Positions 46,935 to 55,479 of a stretch of 64,000 nucleotides of DNA are shown piece after piece. Position numbers and translations under genes: made by a program. Every line of letters starts with the position of its first letter. Position 1 is the first letter of the stretch. The notes beneath the pieces are model-generated. The model was not told the origin of the DNA. It saw nothing but the letters and a program-made list of their open reading frames with translations, and made no database searches. The stretch is from an uncultured Lachnospiraceae bacterium (GTDB taxonomy: Bacteria > Bacillota > Clostridia > Lachnospirales > Lachnospiraceae), in assembly GCA_947564645.1 (NCBI GenBank), contig CANOCU010000001.1:62001-126000 (forward strand), written 5' to 3'.

Positions 46935-48471
46935 GCAGCGCCTCCTTTCCCTCTTCCCATAGAAGGAAGCTCACCGTGGTTCCCTGTCCCGGCACGCTCT
47001 CGATCTTCAGACTGCTTTCGTGCAGCGACAGGATCTCCGCACAGAGAGCCAGTCCCAGACCCGCGCCGTTTCTGCTGCGCGCCCTGGATTTATCTACCAT
47101 ATAGAAGGCCTGGGTAACCTTAGCTATTTCCTCCTCCGGGATCCCGATCCCATAATCCCGCACACTGAACCGGTACGCCTTCATCCCCCGCTCTTCCTTC
47201 TCCGTCCTTTCCGCTTTCGTCCTCTCTACCCTTTCCGCCTTGCTTTTCTCCGGCTTATCCTTCGCTGCCCTTCTTTTCTCCATTCCTGTCTGTTCTGCCG
47301 GAGTCATTTCCACGACCTGTCCGCCAATCTCGATCCTGCTGCCCGGCTCCGATGCCTTACAGGCATTGTCGATCAGGTTCACCAGCACCGTCTGAATCAG
47401 ACTGGCGTCCGCGGTCACCACTCCCTGCTCATAGGCAAAGCAGAAGTCCATATTCTCCCTGGGAAGAAACAGATTCTGCAGATACTCAAACAGCGTCTTT
47501 ACGGCGACTTTCTGCAGCCTTGCCCCCTCCTTCTTTGTCACCATGATATCCAGGAGGCGCAGCGACATGGTCTCCAGGCGTTTACCCTCCGTATAGATAT
47601 AATTGGCAGAGCGGAAACTCTTCTCCTCATCCAGCTTCCGGGAACGCAGCATGTCCGCATACCCGATGATGGAGGTCAGCGGCGTCTTGAGCTCATGGGC
47701 AAAAGCGCCCACGAACTCTTCCCGCGACTGTACCTCCTCCTCCAGCTGGCCGATGGTCTTCTCCAGCTCCTCCGACATATGATTGAAGTCCTGTGTCAGC
47801 TGTCCCAGCTCATCGCTGCTGACCTGCCTGGCCCGGTATCCATAATCTCCGGCTGCCATCTCCTTCGTCGCCTTCATCAGCAGGCGGATCGGCTTCGTCA
47901 GCCTCGATGCGATAAAATGCATGATCACGATCCCCAGCGCCAGCATCAGCACCATCAGTCTGCGGTACACCGTAAATCCCGTGTCCCGCTCCGCAAACAC
48001 CTGTGACACATCCCTGAGCGTTTCCAGATATAAATCTCTGCCCAGCGCATTGACGCTGCTGCCCGTCTGGATATAGTAATGATCCCCCTGCCGGATCACA
48101 CGATAAGCATACCGGCTTTCCGCCGTCTGCTCCAACAGTGCGTCATCCGCCTCAAAACCGTCACTGGCATAGAGTACCCTCTGCTCCTCATCGGACAGCC
48201 GCAGCAGACGACCGCTTCCCTGCCCGCTCGCCTCCAGATTCGAAGCAATCTGTTCCACGGACCCGTCCTGCAGCAGATCATACTTCAACGGCACGTTTAA
48301 AGCCGCCGTCTGAAAGGCAAACCGCAGGATGCTGTTCTCGTCAAGCGCCTGTCCCACTTCCCGTTCCAGCGAAGTCCGAAACACATAATTGACGAAATAG
48401 AATCCGCTTAAGCCCAGTGTGATCGCTATGATGATCGTCGTCCAAAGCAATAACTTCCGGGAAAATTTCAT
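46915..48471 (-). CDS. Sensor histidine kinase
   Basis: A 518-aa two-component sensor. It has a membrane helix at about residues 8-30, an extracytoplasmic domain of roughly 135 residues, a second helix near 165-185, HAMP, and HisKA with FAHELKTPLTSIIGY (His about 259). The ATPase domain has DNACKAS (N box), DYGIGIP (G1) and GAGLGLAL (G2). Between N and G1 boxes there is a charged insert of about 30 residues built from KAERVER/TKAERTE repeats. The ATG at 48471 begins the membrane helix; an in-frame GTG at 48495 is possible. It pairs with the adjacent response regulator. Confidence 0.92.
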   Translation of the reverse strand: MKFSRKLLLWTTIIIAITLGLSGFYFVNYVFRTSLEREVGQALDENSILRFAFQTAALNVPLKYDLLQDGSVEQIASNLEASGQGSGRLLRLSDEEQRVLYASDGFEADDALLEQTAESRYAYRVIRQGDHYYIQTGSSVNALGRDLYLETLRDVSQVFAERDTGFTVYRRLMVLMLALGIVIMHFIASRLTKPIRLLMKATKEMAAGDYGYRARQVSSDELGQLTQDFNHMSEELEKTIGQLEEEVQSREEFVGAFAHELKTPLTSIIGYADMLRSRKLDEEKSFRSANYIYTEGKRLETMSLRLLDIMVTKKEGARLQKVAVKTLFEYLQNLFLPRENMDFCFAYEQGVVTADASLIQTVLVNLIDNACKASEPGSRIEIGGQVVEMTPAEQTGMEKRRAAKDKPEKSKAERVERTKAERTEKEERGMKAYRFSVRDYGIGIPEEEIAKVTQAFYMVDKSRARSRNGAGLGLALCAEILSLHESSLKIESVPGQGTTVSFLLWEEGKEALHEEDHS

Positions 48472-48553
48472 TTTCCGTATCCATATCCTTCCCACAGTGT
48501 GCAGTTTAGCATCATGACACTTCCCTGCATCAGCATTCCCAAGAGGATACCGG

Positions 48554-49207
48554 CTACAGCTCCAACCGGTATCCTACCTTATACACCGCCACCAGATTCT
48601 TCTCCCAGCCCAGCTTTCTCCGCAGCCGCTGCACATGAAGATCCAATGTCCTGCTGTTGGCAAAATACTCGTCGTCCCAGACCCGCTCATACAGATTCTC
48701 CCGGAATAACGCCACATTCCGGTTCTCCACAAAGAGCAGCATCAGATCGAATTCCTTACTGGTCAGCGGAACCGGGCTGCCGCAGCGCTTCACCCTTCTC
48801 GCTTCCACATCGATCTCCACATCGCCAAGCGTGATCACCTTGTCGGTCTTGTTGTACCTGCGCAGGACCGCTTCCACTCTGGCTAACAGTTCCGTCACGT
48901 CAAAAGGCTTGATCAGGTAATCGTCCGCCCCCAGCTTAAGTCCCTTTACCCGGTCCTTCACCTCATGCTTCGCCGAGATGAAGATCACCGGCACTTTATA
49001 GGGCCTGATATATTCCATCACATCATAGCCGTCCGCCCCCGGCAGCATGATATCCAGAAGCACCAGGTCAAAGGTGTTCTTCTCCACTGCCTCTATGGCC
49101 GCCAGCCCGTCCTGCACCGCCACGCAGGAATACCCGGCCGCCGACAAGTTCATGTCGATCAGGTCGCAGATCGGCTTCTCGTCATCCACTATCAATATCT
49201 TGATCAT
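48554..49207 (-). CDS. OmpR/PhoB family response regulator
   Basis: A 217-aa regulator. The receiver domain has DDE at residues 8-10, the phospho-acceptor Asp 52 in LLDIMLPG, the switch Ser in FISAK and Lys in IKPF. The C-terminal winged helix has TSKEFDLMLLF and SRTLDLHVQRLRRKLG. The ATG at 49207 is preferred because family proteins begin at M-x-K-I-L-I-V-D. It sits between the VCBS-like protein and the kinase in one operon. The 11-bp-period arrays at 46029 and 19005 are the type of site such proteins bind, so it is the leading candidate to control them. Confidence 0.93.
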   Translation of the reverse strand: MIKILIVDDEKPICDLIDMNLSAAGYSCVAVQDGLAAIEAVEKNTFDLVLLDIMLPGADGYDVMEYIRPYKVPVIFISAKHEVKDRVKGLKLGADDYLIKPFDVTELLARVEAVLRRYNKTDKVITLGDVEIDVEARRVKRCGSPVPLTSKEFDLMLLFVENRNVALFRENLYERVWDDEYFANSRTLDLHVQRLRRKLGWEKNLVAVYKVGYRLEL

Positions 49208-49212
49208 AATTC

Positions 49213-50349
49213 TTACGGACTCCATCCCCAATAGGCTCTCGCCCTGTCTACAAGCTCCGCCACCGTATCTTCCTCACTGCAGCGGATCTTCCTCTTCACT
49301 TCCGTATCCGTCTCAAAACCACTGGTCCTCTGGTAATAGATCTGATAATCACTCTCGATCACCACCTCGTCCAGACTTCCCTCATAACTGTACCGGGCAA
49401 ACACCAGCAGATCCTTCATGCCGTCCCCGTCGATATCCCGGCAGGTGATCCCCTTGAGCGCATACAGATTATCGTAATCTCCCATCGGCTGGAAGCTCCA
49501 GACAATATTGCCCTGCTCGTCCACCAGATAGATCATGAAGATCGAGAACTCCGCCACCGTGTAGCTGCCCGGCATCACTTCCAGATATCCCAGCTTCTCG
49601 AACTGCCTGAAATAATCCTGTTCCTTCGTGATGACAAAACCGTTCCTAAGCAGCTCCGCCTTCGTGGACGCCGTATAAAGGAACTCCGCGGAACGTCCGT
49701 CCCTGACATAGGCGACGATGCTCTCCGCACTCTTGTTCATCCCGAAGCGGTTGATCTTGTCCGAGAGCCTGTAATCCCGGTAGAACCCCTCTTTTCCCTG
49801 AAAAAGCACGTCCCCGACCTTATACTCCCTGCCGGCACACACACCCGTCTTATTCCGGCAGGAGACGATCAGCACGATATCCATTCGTCCGTCCCGGTTC
49901 AGATCCTGAAAGGAAACGGCACCGATCTCCACGATCGGCTGTTCCAGCGCTCCCACATTCCAGTTGTTGGCCGCCAGCTGATCCGTCCGGTACACGACGT
50001 TTCCGTCTTCCTTCGTAAAAAAAAGCGCCAGCCTCTGATACCGCTCCTCCATGGCAGGCACCAGAAGGATCTCTCCGTAACAGTCCGTCTCCAACGGGAA
50101 GATCTGATCCTCGATCACGGTAAACCCGCTGCCTCCGATCTCCTCCCGCCGTGCGATCCCCTGTAACCTTCCCTGGTACTCCTCATAGGCCTCCCGCACC
50201 TGACGGTCCGCCTCCTTTGCCGCCTCCGATGCCTCCGCCGTACTCTCCTTCGCCGCCGCAGGCATCCCCAGACAGGCACACAGCACTGCCACGGTCACTG
50301 ACACTCCTATGGATCTAAATACTGTACCTTTCTTATACAATGCCTGCAC
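49213..50349 (-). CDS. Secreted VCBS/FG-GAP-like protein at the head of the two-component operon
   Basis: A 378-aa exported protein. The signal peptide (about residues 12-33) ends in AAA/KES. The mature part carries two EF-hand-like calcium loops of the VCBS type: DLNRDGRMD (about residue 150) and DIDGDGMKD (about 310), within beta-rich repeats, plus a helical N-terminal segment (EADRQVREAYEEYQGRLQ). The start is a GTG at 50349 with GAGG 8 nt upstream; the stop abuts the response regulator start. It probably lies outside the membrane and could be a ligand or accessory of the kinase. A single CTGCATC lies upstream at 50383. Confidence 0.78.
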   Translation of the reverse strand: MQALYKKGTVFRSIGVSVTVAVLCACLGMPAAAKESTAEASEAAKEADRQVREAYEEYQGRLQGIARREEIGGSGFTVIEDQIFPLETDCYGEILLVPAMEERYQRLALFFTKEDGNVVYRTDQLAANNWNVGALEQPIVEIGAVSFQDLNRDGRMDIVLIVSCRNKTGVCAGREYKVGDVLFQGKEGFYRDYRLSDKINRFGMNKSAESIVAYVRDGRSAEFLYTASTKAELLRNGFVITKEQDYFRQFEKLGYLEVMPGSYTVAEFSIFMIYLVDEQGNIVWSFQPMGDYDNLYALKGITCRDIDGDGMKDLLVFARYSYEGSLDEVVIESDYQIYYQRTSGFETDTEVKRKIRCSEEDTVAELVDRARAYWGWSP

Positions 50350-50413
50350 CCACTTTTCCTCTGTGTCTCACCTTATCTCATCCTGCATCAGATGTTATCT
50401 TCTCTTACGCCTT

Positions 50414-51865
50414 CTACACATTGATCTTTGCCGTCACGCCAAGCAGCCCCTCGTTCTCCTTAAGGATCGGTTCCACGACTTCCTCCAGGAACTTCTCCAC
50501 CTGCAGCGGCGCACGCCCCACGTATTTCTTCGGATCCATCGTCTCTAAGAGCGCCTCCGCGGACAGATGAAAGACCGGATCGGCCGCGATCAGCTCCAAC
50601 AGATCATTCTCCTTCCCGTCCCGCTTCACATGGGCGCCGGCCTCCATGGACAGCTCTCTGATCCGCTCGTGCAGCTCCTGCCTGTTGCCGCCTGTCTTCA
50701 CCGCATCCATCATAATATTCTCCGTGGCCATGAAAGGCAGCTCGCTCATCAGCCGCTTCGTGATCACCTTGTCGTACACCACCAGTCCGTCCACCACATT
50801 CAGACACAGATCCAGGATCCCGTCCACCGCCAGAAAGGCCTCCGGGATCGACAGCCTCTTATTGGCGGAATCATCCAGCGTCCGCTCGAACCACTGGGTC
50901 GCCGAGGTGATGGCCGGATTCAGCGCATCCACCATCACGTAGCGGGACAGCGACGCGATCCGCTCACTCCGCATCGGATTGCGCTTATACGCCATGGCCG
51001 AGGATCCGATCTGGTTCTTCTCGAACGGCTCCTCCACTTCTTTTAAATGCTGCAGCAGCCTGATATCGTTGGACATCTTGTGAGCCGACGCCGCGATCCC
51101 GGCCAGTACATTGCACACCCTCGTGTCCACCTTGCGGGAATAAGTCTGTCCCGAGACCGGATAACATTTCTCGAATCCCATCTTCGCCGCGATCATGGGA
51201 TCGATCTTATCGATGGTCTCCTGATCCCCGTTAAACAGTTCCAGAAAAGAGGCCTGCGTACCGGTAGTCCCCTTAGATCCCAGCAGCTTCATCGTCGAGA
51301 GCACATAGTCGAGATCCTCCAGATCCAGACAGAATTCCTGCGCCCAGAGAGTCGCCCGCTTGCCCACCGTCGTAGGCTGGGCCGGCTGAAAATGCGTAAA
51401 GGCCAGGGTCGGCAGCTCCTTATACTCCCTTGCAAACTTCGCCAGCTTGTCGATCACATTCACTAGCTTCTTCTTCACCAGGCGAAGGGCCTGCGTCATC
51501 ACGATGATATCCGTATTGTCCCCCACATAACAGGAGGTCGCCCCCAGATGGATGATACCCGCCGCCTTCGGACACTGTTTGCCGTAAGCATAGACATGGC
51601 TCATCACATCATGCCGCACTTCCTTCTCCCGGGCTTTTGCCACATCGTAATTGATATCCTCCGCATGGGCTTTTAGTTCGTCGATCTGCTCCCTGGTGAT
51701 GACCGGCTGCCCGTTCTGGCTCAGTCCCAGCTCCATCTCCGTCTCCGCCAACGCGATCCACAGCTTCCTCCACGTCCGGAATTTCATATCCGGCGAGAAG
51801 ATATACTGCATCTCCTTACTAGCATACCGCTCCGACAACGGGCTCACATATCTGTCTGTACTCAT
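50414..51865 (-). CDS. purB: Adenylosuccinate lyase
   Basis: A 483-aa enzyme that cleaves SAICAR to AICAR and adenylosuccinate to AMP, both releasing fumarate, in purine synthesis. The fumarase/aspartase signature reads GSSAMAYKRNPMRSE (about residues 285-299), and HLGATSCYVGDNTD and TGTQASFLELF mark the other catalytic regions. Length fits the longer PurB group found in Clostridia and animals. GGAGG 9 nt upstream supports the ATG. It is unlinked to other pur genes here and follows the unknown four-gene cluster by 52 bp on the same strand, perhaps sharing its transcript. Confidence 0.95.
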   Translation of the reverse strand: MSTDRYVSPLSERYASKEMQYIFSPDMKFRTWRKLWIALAETEMELGLSQNGQPVITREQIDELKAHAEDINYDVAKAREKEVRHDVMSHVYAYGKQCPKAAGIIHLGATSCYVGDNTDIIVMTQALRLVKKKLVNVIDKLAKFAREYKELPTLAFTHFQPAQPTTVGKRATLWAQEFCLDLEDLDYVLSTMKLLGSKGTTGTQASFLELFNGDQETIDKIDPMIAAKMGFEKCYPVSGQTYSRKVDTRVCNVLAGIAASAHKMSNDIRLLQHLKEVEEPFEKNQIGSSAMAYKRNPMRSERIASLSRYVMVDALNPAITSATQWFERTLDDSANKRLSIPEAFLAVDGILDLCLNVVDGLVVYDKVITKRLMSELPFMATENIMMDAVKTGGNRQELHERIRELSMEAGAHVKRDGKENDLLELIAADPVFHLSAEALLETMDPKKYVGRAPLQVEKFLEEVVEPILKENEGLLGVTAKINV

Positions 51866-51917
51866 CTTGTCTTATCCTCCATCTTTTTATGACCAATCCT
51901 GTTTTCCGGTATAACAC

Positions 51918-53117
51918 TCATGGCTGCGTACTTCGCTTCTCAATGTTCTTCTCGTACTCTTCCACAGCCTTCATGATCTCCCCCGCATACTGCGGATATT
52001 CTTCCACCAGTTCCTTGATCTCCTTCTGGGAACCGCCGGCCACAACCTCTCTGTTATAATCCATCCTGCGGCGCAGAGATTGTCTTCTGATGATCAGATT
52101 GTGCCTGATCTCCACCATTTCCTTACGATCCAGGATCGCTTCCGTCTGATGCAGCCATATAGCCGGGTCTTTGATCTGGTAACATTTCAACATCTGCAGC
52201 AGTTCACGCTCATTGTAATCCAGATCTCTCTCTGCTTTCCTGAGACTCTCGCGCTCTGCCTTCTCCGTCTGGTAATTTCTGAACAGATCCGTCAGTTCCT
52301 TTGCGCTGCCCACTCCGTATTTCATCTGCAGATAGTCCAGCAGATTCGTATTGTTGACATATCTGATCTTGACTTTATTCTGCAAAAGGATAATCTTATT
52401 GATCCCGTTCTCCACCCGGATCAGCTCGCGTCTTGCATCCAGATGCTTAATATAAATTATTGTGATCGCACCGGCTGCCACTGCCGCAGTCAGCAGATAT
52501 CCCACCCGGGTATCCATATCCAGGAAAAACTGCAATAACAAAAGAAGCAGCACGCATAATCCCAATGCCACGACACAGATCACAGCCATGCCCCGCGTAT
52601 CTGCGATCGTACCCATCACCTCGCTCTTACGATACAGATAGGCATGTTTCTCACCGTCCAAGCGTCCCAGATCCTGTTTGATCAGAATCTGATACTCTTC
52701 CGCCTCTCGTAATTTCTCATATGCCTCGTCCACCTCATCGGCAATCCGCTCCATAAGATGATATTTTTCATCGCTGATCCGGCGCGGCCGTTCCATGAAG
52801 TCCGCCTTGCTGTCCTGCAGCGCGGCGACTCTGCCGGCACATTCCTTCAACTGGTCGCTCTCTTCTTTTGGCAGCGCCTCAATCTCCTCCATATCTTTCA
52901 GATAAGACGTCACCATGTCATATTCATAAGTCAGATTTTCCAGTTCTTTTGTGGCGTCCGCCATCTTTTCCAGACAGCTTTTCACATAATCGTCCCGCTG
53001 CTCCTTGTTGTCATAGTCGACCGGGTGTTCGGCGCCAAGCTCCTCCCAGCTCTCCTCCTGGAACGCATCTGTGTCTTCCTTATGAAATTTGTTCTTTAGC
53101 TTTTTAAACCATCCCAT
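51918..53117 (-). CDS. Coiled-coil protein with two central membrane helices (cluster gene 4)
   Basis: A 399-aa protein I do not recognise. About residues 45-160 and 225-395 are strongly charged and helical with heptad-like text (predicted coiled coils), and between them lie two membrane segments (about 174-196 and 204-222) joined by a short loop. Both coils would therefore face the cytoplasm. The shape recalls membrane scaffolds. It is the last gene of a four-gene minus-strand cluster, 58 bp after the TPR gene. GGCGGAA precedes the ATG. Confidence 0.75.
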   Translation of the reverse strand: MGWFKKLKNKFHKEDTDAFQEESWEELGAEHPVDYDNKEQRDDYVKSCLEKMADATKELENLTYEYDMVTSYLKDMEEIEALPKEESDQLKECAGRVAALQDSKADFMERPRRISDEKYHLMERIADEVDEAYEKLREAEEYQILIKQDLGRLDGEKHAYLYRKSEVMGTIADTRGMAVICVVALGLCVLLLLLLQFFLDMDTRVGYLLTAAVAAGAITIIYIKHLDARRELIRVENGINKIILLQNKVKIRYVNNTNLLDYLQMKYGVGSAKELTDLFRNYQTEKAERESLRKAERDLDYNERELLQMLKCYQIKDPAIWLHQTEAILDRKEMVEIRHNLIIRRQSLRRRMDYNREVVAGGSQKEIKELVEEYPQYAGEIMKAVEEYEKNIEKRSTQP

Positions 53118-53175
53118 TATTATTCCGCCTGTCCAAATCTTTTCTTTAAACTATTCTCACCAAGCCGCCTTTTCA

Positions 53176-54021
53176 TTATGATACATATTCTCTGTACCGC
53201 TCCTTAAGTCCATCAGTCAGTTTCTCGATCTCCTGATAATACAGCGTATCATTTCCGGCAGTACTGTTACCCTCCTCCTTGAAAACCTGGAGCGTAAAAA
53301 GCATACGGTTCTCATCCGTAGCCTCAAACTGCCCGGATGCCTGTTCGATCCTCCGCTCTACCTGCAGGGATGCATTGTGATATTCCGGATGATCTCCAAT
53401 AAAGGCAATATAATCCTTATCCTGACTGGACAGCCGCAGGGAGGTCAGATACAATGTCAGGCTCTCCTTTGCCCCGTCTGCCTCATAGGCCTGCTTAAAC
53501 CAGTCTGCAGCCTGCTTAAACATAAACAGCCTGGCATAGACCGCCCCGATATTGTGCAGAACCTGTGCCATAAGCGTCCTGTCCGCCTCTTTGATCTGTG
53601 TAAGCAGCGCATAATACTGTTTCAGTGCACCATAGTATCTGCCGCTTTGCAGCATATAATCCGCTTTGGATTTCCAACGTTCCCAGGGGCTTAACCCTTC
53701 GTTTCCCCTGATGATCTCCTCTGTCCTTGCTATGACATCCGTTGGATACAGATTCACATATTCCAAAATGATCCCTGCAAAAGCCGCAATGGATCCGTTT
53801 TGATTCAGCAGGGAATACAATGCATGTGCCAGCTGATTCAGCCCGCACTCCTCATCCAGCCACTGGATCAGCTCCCGCTGCATGATCTCCTCATCCAACA
53901 TCTCCGCTTTCTCCACAAGCAGATAACACAGTTCCTCAACAGAGTATAAATTGATATAAAATTTCTCCACAAAATAAGGTTTTCCGGCATATCTGCCGGT
54001 ACCCAGTATGATCTGTCCCAT
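53176..54021 (-). CDS. TPR-like cytoplasmic protein (cluster gene 3)
   Basis: A 281-aa helical protein. The N-terminal part has GKPYFVEKFYINLYSVEELCYLL, which looks like a family-specific module, and residues 130-190 contain tetratricopeptide-like repeats (YYGALKQYYALL, VLHNIGAVYARLFMFKQAADWFKQAYE). No membrane segment is seen. I chose the ATG at 54021 because AAAGGA lies 9 nt before it; one 10 codons earlier (54051) is possible. TPR proteins bind partner proteins, and its place 46 bp after the Hsp70-like gene suggests an adaptor for it. Function unknown. Confidence 0.75.
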   Translation of the reverse strand: MGQIILGTGRYAGKPYFVEKFYINLYSVEELCYLLVEKAEMLDEEIMQRELIQWLDEECGLNQLAHALYSLLNQNGSIAAFAGIILEYVNLYPTDVIARTEEIIRGNEGLSPWERWKSKADYMLQSGRYYGALKQYYALLTQIKEADRTLMAQVLHNIGAVYARLFMFKQAADWFKQAYEADGAKESLTLYLTSLRLSSQDKDYIAFIGDHPEYHNASLQVERRIEQASGQFEATDENRMLFTLQVFKEEGNSTAGNDTLYYQEIEKLTDGLKERYREYVS

Positions 54022-54067
54022 TCTCTTTTGTCCTTTATAGAGCGATGCCATGCTCTCTCATGAATCC

Positions 54068-55381
54068 TTATGGCACCTGGAAGGTTTCCTCCCATACGCT
54101 GCCGCCTGTGGCAAACAACTCACCAAATCCAAGATCGGTCACTTTCACAACCACCATATTCGATGCGCTCATCTTTATTTCCATATGATATCTTGTAAAA
54201 GGCCCTCTGCCTTCGCCTGCATCTGACAACAGGATCCTTCTTGTCTCCACATTCTTGCCGTTAAGCGGCGTGATCACCAGGGAGATCTCCCTCTCCTGCG
54301 CAAGCAGAAAATCACATTCCTTGTACAATTCGTACCAGTTCTCACCGGCATCCAGGAGTGCATAGTAAGACTCCTTTCCCTGCCGCATCACATGGATGCC
54401 GATATTGGCCTTCAACATGTCCCTGCCAAGAAAAATATGACTCTTACCCACTTCACTCGGTTCCAACTTCTCCAACAATCCATAACAGGCGCCCCTGCTA
54501 AACAGGTTATTTCCTTGAAAAACTCTCCCGTTATGGCAGAGAAACTGCAGGGATCTTTCCTGCCATCCGCTCTTAAATCCGTCTCCCAGAAGATAAACGG
54601 ATGAGACAAATCTTGACTCGCACATCTTCTGCAGGATTCCCAGGAATCTCTCGTCCGCCAGGCGGCAGGCATCCTGTCTGATCTTCTCGTCCTCCGCCTG
54701 ATCGGGGATCACAAGCGTCTCATACATCTGCTCTTCGATCAGAACCACCACCGGTGTGGTGCGCTTATTACACTCCATTCGATAAATCTTCAACCGCATA
54801 CCGTCATGTTCACAGGCTATCACCTGGTGATACCACAACTCTGCCGGCTGATGCAGGATAAAAGAATAGAAGCTCTCCGTATGCCCCTGGAAATAGATAT
54901 GCGGCGTTCTGAGGCCAAGATTGGCGGACACCAGGGACAAAACCTCCACCATCCTGTCGTCCAGCTCATCTGCCGTAAACATGATCGCATCGATCTTCTC
55001 GACAGGCGCTATGAAGTTCATCAACGCCATACTGCGCTTAATGAACAGGGTAAGCAGCGCCACCGGATCAAAAACCTCCCCATCCAGTTCGATCTCTTCA
55101 CCCGCTCTTGCCAGCGCAGGAATATGATCCACCGGAAACATATCCTCCTGCCCGGCATTCCTGACGGCATCCTTGCCGTAGAACCATTGGTTCGCACCTT
55201 TGCGCTTACATAACATCGTCGGTATATTGTATTGCTTCGTCCCCACCACCGTCGCCACCGTATCCACATCTTCCTGTCCGTAAATACAGTAGCTGATCTG
55301 AGAATACCGCTCCCCGATATCATAGCCGACCAACACGCTTCCTTTATGCAGTTTGTTCCCTTCCCTGTGCTCCAAGAACAT
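54068..55381 (-). CDS. Hsp70/actin-fold ATPase-like protein (DUF5716-like; cluster gene 2)
   Basis: A 437-aa protein. VGYDIGERYSQISY (about residues 18-31) has the position and shape of the phosphate-1 loop of Hsp70/actin proteins. VYLLGDGF (about 252-259) followed by LFSRGACYGLLE (about 280-291) matches the adenosine motif and the GAA helix that ends the ATPase domain. The last 100 residues (ISLVITPLNGKNVETRRILL) are beta-rich like an Hsp70 substrate domain. Key Thr/Lys residues of DnaK are not conserved, so ATP hydrolysis is uncertain. Lachnospiraceae relatives are filed as DUF5716. It is not a standard DnaK. Confidence 0.78.
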   Translation of the reverse strand: MFLEHREGNKLHKGSVLVGYDIGERYSQISYCIYGQEDVDTVATVVGTKQYNIPTMLCKRKGANQWFYGKDAVRNAGQEDMFPVDHIPALARAGEEIELDGEVFDPVALLTLFIKRSMALMNFIAPVEKIDAIMFTADELDDRMVEVLSLVSANLGLRTPHIYFQGHTESFYSFILHQPAELWYHQVIACEHDGMRLKIYRMECNKRTTPVVVLIEEQMYETLVIPDQAEDEKIRQDACRLADERFLGILQKMCESRFVSSVYLLGDGFKSGWQERSLQFLCHNGRVFQGNNLFSRGACYGLLEKLEPSEVGKSHIFLGRDMLKANIGIHVMRQGKESYYALLDAGENWYELYKECDFLLAQEREISLVITPLNGKNVETRRILLSDAGEGRGPFTRYHMEIKMSASNMVVVKVTDLGFGELFATGGSVWEETFQVP

Positions 55382-55479
55382 CCTTGCCCGTCTCCCTCTC
55401 TTCCGTATCTGATGCGCCCTCTGAAGGCTCTCTACGCCGCATTATACTCATCATACACAGCCTGCCTGGGCCTTCCATA

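Noticed and set aside
50372-50400. Third operator array upstream of the two-component operon
   Set aside because: Only one good heptamer (CTGCATC at 50383) is present; the neighbours at 11 bp match poorly, so autoregulation by the same motif is not supported.
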